The notes beneath the pieces were generated by a model. The model had not been told where the DNA came from. It ran no database searches and saw nothing but the letters and a program-made list of their open reading frames with translations. A stretch of DNA of 64,000 bases from Svornostia abyssi (GTDB taxonomy: Bacteria; Actinomycetota; Thermoleophilia; Solirubrobacterales; Solirubrobacteraceae): the NCBI GenBank assembly GCA_024666565.1, contig CP088295.1:4526001-4590000 (forward strand), written 5' to 3'. This document shows, piece by piece, positions 18,343 to 25,163 of this stretch; position 1 is the stretch's first letter; each line of letters opens with the position of its first letter. The position numbers were made by a program, and so were the translations under genes.

Positions 18343-19588
18343 CGGCGCGGTGAGCGCCCTGCGGTTGATGGCGCGCCGCAGGATGCTCTCGAGATGCGCG
18401 GTCTGCCCGGCTTCGGTGAACGCCGCCGCATACTGCCGCGCCTGGGCGCCGAGCGCGTCGCGCAGCCGCCCGTCGCACAGCCGCTCGAACCCGTGCGCGA
18501 AGGCTTCCGGCGAGTGCGCGACGACGACCGCGGACTCGTCGGCCCGGACCACGGGATTGACGCGCCCGTCACTCACCAGCAACGGGAGCCCGGCGTGCGC
18601 GGCCTCATTGAGGACGAACGCCTGCGTGTCCACGACAGACGGGAAGACGAAGAGATCCGCGCTCTCGTAGATGCCGCGCAGCTCATGGCGCGGGAACGGC
18701 CCGGTCAACGTCACCCGGTCGGCGATCCCGAGGTCGCGCGCCCGTCGCTCGAGCTCCTCGTGCATGTGCCCCTCGCCGACCATCGTCAAGTGCAGGTCGA
18801 CCCCGCGGTCGCGGGCGGCGCGAACGCCGTCGAGCAGGAGCGGCAGCGACTTCTCCCGGGAGTACCGGCCGACGTACAGCGCACGCAGCGACGTCTCCGG
18901 CCAACGCACCGCGGCCGGGACCGGGGCGGGCGGCAGCGGGTCGATGCCGGCGGGCAGGACGTTGACCTTCGCCAGGAGCTCCTCGTCGGCGTACCCGTCC
19001 ACCGTCTTGCCCGCGAGCATCACGAGCTCTCGAGCGTCTCCCTGGATCGCCAGGACGGCGTGCGCCGCGAGCCGTTCGGAGAGCGTGCCCTCGCCGGAGA
19101 GTGCGCTGGAGCCGCTGAACATCCGACGACGCGCGCGCCCGCTGCGCAGCAGGAGCAGCCCGAGCTTCGGCAGCATCGTCGTGATCACCCGCGCCGCGCT
19201 GTAGTGCTCGGCCATCCCCGTCGTGTTCGTGGAGACGGCGACGACGAGCGGCACGCGCAGCCACGCCGCGACGAGCATGCCCAGGACCCCGACCCGCAAC
19301 GGGGTCGTGACGATGACGACGTCCGGTCGCCGCCGCGCGCGCGCGCAGCAGCTCCCGCACCGCGGAGAAGCGCGCGTTGTAGTCGCCGCGGTACGCCAGG
19401 CTGCGGACGGTGCGGAAGGCGACACCCTCGCGCGTCCGGCGGGTCGGAGCGAACGCACCCGACGGTGCGAACACCCGCGTCTCCCACCCCCGCGCGCCGA
19501 GTTCGCGCGACCAGGACTCCAACATGTACGACGCGCCCGTGGTCGCTCCCACGGGCGCGTCGCAGTACAGCCACGCGCGATCTGACAC
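18250..19588 (-). CDS. GT4-family glycosyltransferase (frameshifted)
   Basis: About 445 residues after repair. GTG start at 19588 is preceded by GGGAAGG. N-terminal Rossmann part (WLYCDAPVGATTGASYMLES) is in one frame and the rest in another; the break is in a 12-nt GC alternation at 19335-19346. The C-terminal donor domain has ALYVGRYSREKSLPLLLDGV and the EX7E-like motif VLNEAAHAGLPLLVSD, typical of GT4 mannosyl- or glucosyltransferases such as MgtA, PimB or MshA. Long leader from a TAACGTTA site at 19663-19670. Likely partners are the two PIG-L deacetylases. Confidence 0.82.
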
Positions 19589-19662
19589 AGCGCCTTCCCC
19601 CCGGGATCAGTGATCCGACGCCGCCCTGTCCGAGCGCGTCCATCGTGGCCCTATATGTAGCG

Positions 19663-19670
19663 TAACGTTA
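19663..19670. promoter_or_regulatory. TAACGTTA palindrome (site 1)
   Basis: Perfect 8-bp palindrome in AT-poor DNA. Read on the plus strand, TAACGT is a TANNNT -10 with an ATG exactly 8 nt downstream (19677). Read on the minus strand it lies 76 nt upstream of the glycosyltransferase start. One of four copies within 5.4 kb. Confidence 0.55.
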
Positions 19671-19676
19671 TCAACA

Positions 19677-19787
19677 ATGCGAATCACAGTGCGAGTGCGC
19701 CAATCGCCAGCGATCCCACACCCCGCGGTATGGGATCGCTTGACGTCTGACACACTGACGTTTACCTTCCGCTGGCGCAGCGTCTAA
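19677..19787 (+). CDS. Possible leaderless small ORF (36 residues)
   Basis: ATG 8 nt after a TAACGT hexamer, reading MRITVRVRQSPAIPHPAVWD then on to tandem TAA TAA stops. Third-position GC is lower than in neighbouring genes and a 10-bp-stem hairpin lies inside, so the stretch could instead be a non-coding RNA or leader. Included because the promoter-to-start spacing matches the methyltransferase and acyl-AMP ligase starts exactly. Confidence 0.25.
   Translation: MRITVRVRQSPAIPHPAVWDRLTSDTLTFTFRWRSV
19709..19740. other. Strong hairpin, AGCGATCCCA / TGGGATCGCT
   Basis: Perfect 10-bp inverted repeat with a 12-nt loop containing CCCC. No T-run follows on either strand. It may be a structured segment of an RNA from the TAACGTTA promoter at 19663, or an operator-like repeat between the glycosyltransferase and stress-protein genes. 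Confidence 0.45.
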
Positions 19788-19800
19788 TAAGTGTTCGGGG

Positions 19801-20378
19801 GTGGCGCCAGAGCCACACCCGAGCGCCTTGGGGGGACGCCGCACCGCATTCCGTGAGGGGGGAACTCCGCTGTCATCGCGACTGTCCAATCCCGTCGTTG
19901 ACGATCGTCAACCGACGTCGCCACCCGGCAAGCCGAACTGGCTCGTCGCGGTCGACGGCAGCGAGCACGGGGAGGCGGCGCTTCGCTGGGCGGCGTCGAG
20001 CGCGCTTGCGAAGAGCGCCGGCTCACGCTGTTCTCCGTGTCCGAGGACCTCGCGGACAAGCCGGCGATGTTCGCCCTGCGCACCGACGCCGCGCGGATCC
20101 TCCAGCTCGCGCTCGACGACCACGCCCGCACCGTCGTCGAGGACGCGGTCGTCCTCGACGTGCCCGAGCTCGACGTCACCCGCCGGTGGACCCGCGGCGC
20201 GCCGGGGCCCGCGATCCTCGAGGAGATCGCCACGCAGCCCTACGACCTCGTGATCCTCGGGGCCCTCGGCTACAGCGCGGCGCGCCGGCGCTTTGGCAGC
20301 GTCACCCAGCAGGTCCTGCTGGCCTCCGAGGTGCCCGTCATGGTCGTCCCCGCGCAGCCCGCCGAACTGGTCGCGTGA
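19801..20378 (+). CDS. Universal stress protein (UspA family), frameshifted
   Basis: About 190 residues if read from GTG 19801; the true start may be further in. First half has the Usp beta-1/helix-1 pattern WLVAVDGSEHGEAALRWAAS. Then a one-base deletion (or two-base gain) near 20018-20019 moves the frame to LTLFSVSEDLADKPAMFALR and the C-terminal nucleotide-loop region YDLVILGALGYSAARRRFGS with VPVMVVPA. The G-2X-G-9X-G ATP motif is approximated by GALGYSAARRRFGS. Single-domain Usp. Confidence 0.75.
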
Positions 20379-20383
20379 TGGAC

Positions 20384-20416
20384 ACGTGTGCGCTCATGTG
20401 AACGCACACGTATACT
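20384..20416 (+). promoter_or_regulatory. Palindromic operator plus -10 for leaderless HTH regulator
   Basis: ACGTGTGCG (20384-20392) and CGCACACGT (20403-20411) form a perfect 9-bp inverted repeat with a 10-nt spacer. Its last base is the first T of TATACT (20411-20416), an excellent -10, and GTG 20424 begins 7 nt after it. A protein bound here would cover the -35/-10 region, so autorepression of the downstream regulator is the simplest reading. Confidence 0.65.
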
Positions 20417-20423
20417 TCGCAAC

Positions 20424-20828
20424 GTGACGCCCGACAGTGACCCTCCGTACGAGTCCCTGGCCCAGGTCCGTGACAGCGTCGCGGCCCGGCTGAGCGAGAT
20501 CGAGCGTGAGCTCCAGACCTACGACGACCTCGTCCGCGAACGCGACATGCTGCGGGAGATCCTCGCGCTCCCGCCCATGCGATCGGGGACCGATGCCGAG
20601 CAGAAGCGGCCCCGCGCCCGGCGCGGCGAGAACATCCAGCGCATCCTCCGGCTCGTCGAGGAGCGCGACGTCGTCACCGCCGAGGAGATCACGGAAGCGA
20701 CCGGGATCTCGAAGGGTGTCGTCTACAACACCGTCCGCTCCCTCGTCGAGCGCGGCCAGCTCGAGAAGGCGACGCTCGACTCCGGCGTGAACGCCTACCG
20801 CGCGGCCACGCCCGCGCGCGCTGCCTAG
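20424..20828 (+). CDS. HTH transcriptional regulator with N-terminal coiled coil
   Basis: 134 residues from GTG 20424 (leaderless; an upstream in-frame ATG at 20388 would lie inside the operator). Residues 10-45 form a coiled coil (VAARLSEIERELQTYDDLVR). Residues 65-125 form a winged helix with RILRLVEERDVVTAEEITEA followed by TGISKGVVYNTVRSLVERG, a MarR/ROK-like or IclR-like HTH. It has no ligand domain, so it may act constitutively or through partners. Convergent with and overlapping the acyl-AMP ligase stop. Confidence 0.78.
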   Translation: MTPDSDPPYESLAQVRDSVAARLSEIERELQTYDDLVRERDMLREILALPPMRSGTDAEQKRPRARRGENIQRILRLVEERDVVTAEEITEATGISKGVVYNTVRSLVERGQLEKATLDSGVNAYRAATPARAA

Positions 20829-22582
20829 ACGACGCGCGCGAGCGTGCCGTTGAGGTACGCGTCCCGCGTGCGCAGGCGCGCGATCTTCCCGCTCGTCGTG
20901 CGCGGAATCGTGTCCGGTTCCACGAGGACGAGCTCGTGCAACGTGAGCGCCATGTCCCGCGACAGCAGGGCGCGCGCGGCGATGGTGATCGCGTCATGCC
21001 GCGCCGCGGCGTCGCGCGCGTCGCGGCGGCGCTCGGCGACCACGATCACGCGCTCGCCGTCGGGACCCGGCGCGGCAAAGGCGGCCGAGCGGTGCGCGGC
21101 GATGACCGGATCGACGGACTCCAGCGCCGCTTCGAGATCCTGCGGATAGATGTTGCGCCCGTCGACGATGATGAGGTCCTTGCGGCGCCCCGTGACGTAG
21201 AGCTCACCGTCGACGACCGCGCCGAGATCGCCGGTGCGCAGCCACCCGTGCGCGGGAAGCCCTTCGGGCGCGCTCGCCAGCGTCCCGTCGAACGTCGCGG
21301 CCGTCGCCTCGCCCTGCTCCCAGTACCCGGCTGCGACGTTCGGTCCGTGCACCCAGATCTCGCCGATGTCACCATCCGGCAGCAGGTGGCGGGTCATCGG
21401 ATCGACGATCTCGAGCTGCTGGCCGACGGCGCTTCCGCACGACGCCAGCTCCACCGTGAGCACGTCGGGCCCCGCCGTCCGCAGGCGCCCGAGCTGCCGG
21501 TCCGCCGCATCGAACGTCCGCAGCGACGGAGGCTCGCTGACCGGACTCCGCGCCACGAACACCGTCGCCTCCGCCAAGCCGTAGCACGGCGAGCACACCT
21601 CGGGCCGCAGCCCCGCAGGCGCGCATCGCTCCAGGAACGCGCGGACCGTTCGCGGGCGCACGGGCTCGGCGCCGTTGAGCAGCGCGCGGACGCCGCTGAG
21701 ATCGGCCGCGGCGAGATCGGCGTCCTCGAGACGCTTCGCCGCGTACCCGTAGGCGAAGTTCGGCGCGGCGCTGATCACGTTGGGCCGCCAGGTCATGGCC
21801 TCGATCCACCGGCGTGGCTTCATCAGGAACGCCAGCGGGTCCATGAGGTGGACGTGCGCGCCGCAGACGATCGCGCCCGGACCGCCGAGGAGCAGGCCCA
21901 TGTCGTGAAAGAGCGGCAGCCAGCTGACGGCGGTGGTCTCGCCGTGGGGCAGCTCGAAGGCCTCGACGATCTGGCGCGCGTTGGCGACCAGGTTGCGGTG
22001 CGTGAGCCGAACCCCTGCGGGCGCCCGCGTGGACCCGGACGTGTACTGGAGATACGCGAGGTCGTCGAAGGACTGCGGGCCGCCGCCGACGAACCGAGAA
22101 CCGTCCCTGTCGGCGAACAGGTCGACGAAGACGACGGCGGCGTCGTGCGGCAGCTCCCCAGCCTGCACGCCGGTCGTCCTCGTGGTCGCCACCACGCAGT
22201 CGGGCCGGCAGTCCGTGAGGGCGGCGAGCAGGCGGTCTCGGTGTCCCGGCAGCTCCGGGGGGAACAGCGGGACGCACACGACACCGGCTCGGAGGGCGCC
22301 GAGGAAGGCGACGACGTACTCGATGCCCTGCGGGCACAGCACGGCGGCCCGGCCGCCTGGGCGTACCAGGCGCGCGATCTCCTCGGCCACCGCCCCGGTC
22401 CACCCGTCGAGCTCGGCGTAGGTCACGGTGCGCGAGATCCCGGCCCGGTCGACGCTGTGGTCGGTGAACGTGATCGCCGGGGTCTCAGGTTTCGCCGCGG
22501 CCCAATACACCAGGTAGTCCGTCACAAGCACGTCGTGAGGCGCGAGCGGGTGCTGCCTGACCGGTTTCTGTTGCATCGACAT
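20825..22582 (-). CDS. Fatty-acyl-AMP ligase (FAAL, FadD-like)
   Basis: 585 residues. ANL superfamily: P-loop-like LQYTSGSTRAPAGVRLTHRN (about 191-210), core A5-A8 motifs CYGLAEATVFVA, WLRTGDLGAVVDGELYVTGR and KDLIIVDGRNIYPQDLE, with C-terminal catalytic-lysine region TSGKIARLRTRD. The wording of A3 and A5 is FAAL-like (FadD28/FadD32), enzymes that hand acyl-adenylates to carrier proteins or polyketide synthases instead of to CoA; no carrier or PKS lies nearby. ATG 22582 lies 8 nt from the shared TAACGTTA palindrome. Confidence 0.88.
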   Translation of the reverse strand: MSMQQKPVRQHPLAPHDVLVTDYLVYWAAAKPETPAITFTDHSVDRAGISRTVTYAELDGWTGAVAEEIARLVRPGGRAAVLCPQGIEYVVAFLGALRAGVVCVPLFPPELPGHRDRLLAALTDCRPDCVVATTRTTGVQAGELPHDAAVVFVDLFADRDGSRFVGGGPQSFDDLAYLQYTSGSTRAPAGVRLTHRNLVANARQIVEAFELPHGETTAVSWLPLFHDMGLLLGGPGAIVCGAHVHLMDPLAFLMKPRRWIEAMTWRPNVISAAPNFAYGYAAKRLEDADLAAADLSGVRALLNGAEPVRPRTVRAFLERCAPAGLRPEVCSPCYGLAEATVFVARSPVSEPPSLRTFDAADRQLGRLRTAGPDVLTVELASCGSAVGQQLEIVDPMTRHLLPDGDIGEIWVHGPNVAAGYWEQGEATAATFDGTLASAPEGLPAHGWLRTGDLGAVVDGELYVTGRRKDLIIVDGRNIYPQDLEAALESVDPVIAAHRSAAFAAPGPDGERVIVVAERRRDARDAAARHDAITIAARALLSRDMALTLHELVLVEPDTIPRTTSGKIARLRTRDAYLNGTLARVV

Positions 22583-22588
22583 TTACTG

Positions 22589-22596
22589 TAACGTTA
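22589..22596. promoter_or_regulatory. TAACGTTA palindrome (site 2), apparent bidirectional leaderless promoter
   Basis: The palindrome reads TAACGT as a -10 on both strands. Exactly 8 nt follow before GTG 22603 (methyltransferase, plus) and exactly 8 nt before ATG 22582 (acyl-AMP ligase, minus). Only 20 bp separate the two start codons, leaving no room for leaders or Shine-Dalgarno sites. Symmetric -10 elements are known to fire both ways in bacteria; use here is inference from geometry. Confidence 0.65.
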
Positions 22597-22602
22597 GCTC
22601 TC

Positions 22603-23256
22603 GTGGAGGAGACCCTGTCCGGCCCCACCCTGGTGCAGCGCGCGATCCGCAGCACGCTGCTGCCGGTGGCTTCCGCGGCCCCCGTGCCGCACCGTGTCGC
22701 GCTCGGACTGCTGCTGCGCGACAACGCGCTGGAGCTTCAGCGCGACGGCTGGGGCCGGCTGTGGGATCTCGGCGAAGCGCCCCGCTACGCGGTCGTGCGG
22801 GACTTCTGCGAGCGCTTCGGCGGGGACGCGCACGCCATCCTCGACGTCGGCTGCGCCCAGGGCATCCTCCAGTGCGACCTGCACTACGGGACGTACACGG
22901 GCATCGACCTCTCCGACGACGCCATCGCACGGGCACAGCCCCGCGCAGACGCCCACACGACCTTCGACGTGGCCGACGCCGCGACGTACACCCCGGCGCG
23001 CCCCTACGACGTCATCGTGTTCAACGAGTGCCTCTACTACCTGCGCGACCCCGTCGGCGTCGCGCAGCGCTACCTCGAGCACCTGACCCCCGGCGGCGTC
23101 ATCGTCATCTCGATGTTCGACCGGATGTGGGCGATGCGGCGCCTGCTCCGGCGCCTGCACGTCCTCGGCCCCGTCGCAGCCCACGCGCAGGTGGCCAATG
23201 GCGACGGCGCGCGCTGGACCGTCCGCGTCCACCGCCCCGCGGCCGGCACGGCATGA
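22603..23256 (+). CDS. Class I SAM-dependent methyltransferase
   Basis: 217 residues from leaderless GTG 22603. Rossmann motif I ILDVGCAQGILQCDL (about 78-92), motif II acidic GIDLSDDAI, motif IV YDVIVFNECLYYLRDP, then LTPGGVIVISMFD. Small-molecule methyltransferase type 11/12. Divergently promoted with the FAAL and overlapping the next hydrolase gene (ATGA), so FAAL, methyltransferase and hydrolase probably serve one pathway, perhaps modification of a fatty-acid-derived metabolite or envelope lipid. Confidence 0.87.
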   Translation: MEETLSGPTLVQRAIRSTLLPVASAAPVPHRVALGLLLRDNALELQRDGWGRLWDLGEAPRYAVVRDFCERFGGDAHAILDVGCAQGILQCDLHYGTYTGIDLSDDAIARAQPRADAHTTFDVADAATYTPARPYDVIVFNECLYYLRDPVGVAQRYLEHLTPGGVIVISMFDRMWAMRRLLRRLHVLGPVAAHAQVANGDGARWTVRVHRPAAGTA

Positions 23257-24845
23257 CGGCGCGCCGGACGCTGCACGCCCTCCTCGCGCTCGTCGCGCTG
23301 CTGGCGGTGGCCGCCGTCGCCGCGCCCGCGGCACAGGCGCTGACGGTCACCACCACCCCGGCCCGGATCGACCGCGAGCCCGGCGTGCGCCTCGAAGCCT
23401 GGGTGAGCCGGCCGCGCACGACCGCGCGACTCCCGCTCGTCGTCCTCGTCGGCTCGTGGAACGGGCAGTCGTGGCTGGACCTGCTCGCGGCCCGCACGCT
23501 GGCGAGCCGCGGGTACGTCGTCGTGACCTACGCGACCCGCGGGGCCCCGGGCTCGGGCGGCGTGAACAGCATCGCGGGACCACCCGACCTCGCCGACGCC
23601 TCGGCCGTCATCGACTGGGCGCTCGCGCGGACCCCTGCGGACCCCGCCCGCATCGGGATCGGCGGCGCCTCCTACGGCGCCGGACTCGCCCTGCTGGCCG
23701 CCGCGCACGACCCACGCATCCGCGCCGTCAGCGCTCTGAGCGGCTGGGGAGACCTCGTCGCGTCGATGTACCCCGGCGAGACTCGCAACGCCGCGATCGG
23801 CTTGATCATGCGCAACACGGCCAACGACGAGGGGCGCACCGACGCGGCCTTCAACGCGACCTGGCGGACGTTCCTCGGCGGCACGGACCTTCCGGGGTTC
23901 CTCCGGCTCATGAAGGAGCGGTCGCCGGTCACCTACGTCGACGCCCTCAACGCTCGCGGGACCGCGGTGTTCCTCGCCAACACGTGGAACGAGACGGCGT
24001 TCCCGCCCGACCAGATCATCGACTTCTACTCCCGCCTGACGGGGCCCCGGCGGCTGGAACTGCGCCCCGGCGAGCACATCAGCGCCGAGACACCAGCGCG
24101 TTTTGGCCTGAACAACGACGTGTGGACGGGCGTCATGCGGTGGTTCGATCGCACCCTGGCATCCGGTGAGCCCGCGCGCGGGGGCGCCGGGATCTGGCTG
24201 CGCGCGCGCAGTTCGAGCGGCCAGCGCCCGGCCGAGACCTACGCCGCGTGGAACGAGGTGAGCACGCAGTCGACGACCTTCGCCCTGGACGCCGACGCGC
24301 AGGGACGGGGACGCATCACCGCGAAGCAGCCTGAGGGGGACTGGCGCATGCGGGTCGACCCCGGCCCCGACCCCGCGCTGACGGTGGGCATCCCGATCGT
24401 CTCGCACTTCCCCGAGTCCTACGGGTTCTCGCCGCCGTTCACCCTGGCGCGCCTCATCTCGCGGCGGCGCAACGCCGTGTGGGTCGGCGACCCGCTGCCA
24501 GGACGGCTCCTCATCCGCGGCGCGCCCCGCGTCCAGCTGACCATCACGCCGTCGGCCACGCGCGTGACGGCGATCGTCCATCTGCTCGCCGTCGGGCGCG
24601 ACGGGCGGGCGTACTACATCGACCACCAGCCGCGGACGTACCGCGGGGTGCAGCCCGGGGTGCCGATCTCCCTCGACCTCGACCTCCGGAGCACCGCCTA
24701 CGACGTGCACGCCGGGCATCGGCTGATGGTGGCCGTGTCGACCTACGACCTCATGTACTACCTCGACACGAACCCGGGCGGGTCACCGATCCTGTTCGGC
24801 GGCGGACCCGGCCGGCCGGCGCGGCTCACCCTGCCGCTGCGGTGA
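23253..24845 (+). CDS. Secreted CocE/NonD-type hydrolase (X-Pro dipeptidyl-peptidase S15 fold)
   Basis: 530 residues. Signal peptide to about residue 30 (ends AAPAAQA). Alpha/beta-hydrolase core with GSWNGQSW and nucleophile motif IGGASYGAGL (Ser about 145), acid region ANTWNETAFPPDQ, and His in PGEHISAE. The C-terminal 200 residues form the jelly-roll lid domain of the S15/CocE family (YIDHQPRTYRGVQPGVPISL). Translationally coupled to the methyltransferase. Family members cleave X-Pro peptides, cocaine-type esters or beta-lactam esters; the real substrate is unknown. Confidence 0.87.
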   Translation: MTARRTLHALLALVALLAVAAVAAPAAQALTVTTTPARIDREPGVRLEAWVSRPRTTARLPLVVLVGSWNGQSWLDLLAARTLASRGYVVVTYATRGAPGSGGVNSIAGPPDLADASAVIDWALARTPADPARIGIGGASYGAGLALLAAAHDPRIRAVSALSGWGDLVASMYPGETRNAAIGLIMRNTANDEGRTDAAFNATWRTFLGGTDLPGFLRLMKERSPVTYVDALNARGTAVFLANTWNETAFPPDQIIDFYSRLTGPRRLELRPGEHISAETPARFGLNNDVWTGVMRWFDRTLASGEPARGGAGIWLRARSSSGQRPAETYAAWNEVSTQSTTFALDADAQGRGRITAKQPEGDWRMRVDPGPDPALTVGIPIVSHFPESYGFSPPFTLARLISRRRNAVWVGDPLPGRLLIRGAPRVQLTITPSATRVTAIVHLLAVGRDGRAYYIDHQPRTYRGVQPGVPISLDLDLRSTAYDVHAGHRLMVAVSTYDLMYYLDTNPGGSPILFGGGPGRPARLTLPLR

Positions 24846-24916
24846 CACGCGACTAACGTTAGCTTTGTACGCGGCCATTCGTTAGGGTTGCCACGCGCGT
24901 GGATCGGAGTGACGCG
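24846..24916 (+). promoter_or_regulatory. TAACGTTA palindrome (site 3) and leader of first structured RNA
   Basis: Contains CTAACGTTAG (24853-24862, a perfect 10-bp palindrome), then TAGGGT (24883-24888, a possible -10) and a 12-bp palindrome CCACGCGCGTGG (24891-24902). No gene of its own. Same order of elements as before the second RNA copy, so these are likely parallel promoters. Confidence 0.45.
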
Positions 24917-25017
24917 CAGGACAGAACCGGGGCTGCAGCGGATTGCCGTTCCTCATCACCCGCGCCGGTCCCGGCCTCGATAATCCCCACGAGGCCGGGA
25001 CCGCAGCCCCGCCTCGT
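24917..25017 (+). ncRNA. Structured RNA element, tandem copy 1 (unknown class)
   Basis: Begins CAGGACAGA. Closing stem CGGGGCTGC (24928-24936) pairs with GCAGCCCCG near 25003-25011. Inside it a GCGG/CCGC stem bears a loop with TTCCTCA, and a long hairpin GGTCCCGGCCTCG / CGAGGCCGGGACC follows. The result is a three-way junction. The same blocks in the same order recur in copy 2 with different but still paired stem bases. No ORF of note and no gene downstream on this strand (the next gene is convergent), so a trans-acting small RNA is more likely than a riboswitch. Confidence 0.5.
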
Positions 25018-25073
25018 TGACTAACGTTACGTCTCGTGAGTTAGTATCGCCCTGCGCGCCCTCCCGGGGCGTG
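25018..25073 (+). promoter_or_regulatory. TAACGTTA palindrome (site 4) and promoter of second structured RNA
   Basis: TAACGTTA at 25022-25029, then TAGTAT (25042-25047) as a good -10, then a small GC hairpin before CAGGACAGA. A GTG lies 8 nt after TAACGT (25036) but is followed at once by AGT TAG, so only a two-codon frame would result. Confidence 0.45.
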
Positions 25074-25160
25074 CAGGACAGAGACAGAGGCTGCGCGATG
25101 TCTTCCTCAACCTCGCGGAGGTCCCGGCCTCGCCCCCAGCGGGGCCGGGACCACAGCCTC
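25074..25160 (+). ncRNA. Structured RNA element, tandem copy 2 (unknown class)
   Basis: Aligns with copy 1: CAGGACAGA, closing stem GAGGCTG / CAGCCTC, inner stem CGCGA / TCGCG with loop containing TTCCTCA, and hairpin GGTCCCGGCC / GGCCGGGACC with a CCCCC loop. Closing and inner stems differ in sequence from copy 1 yet remain complementary, which is covariation-type evidence for RNA structure. Ends 4 bp before the stop of the convergent PucR-like gene. Confidence 0.5.
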
Positions 25161-25163
25161 AAC

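Noticed and set aside
19671-19889. 72-residue minus-strand frame between GT and Usp genes
   Set aside because: Crosses the start of the stress-protein gene, has no start signal and no conserved pattern.
24846-25163. Calling the tandem RNAs 6C RNA or a riboswitch
   Set aside because: Loops lack six consecutive C, and no gene follows in the same direction.
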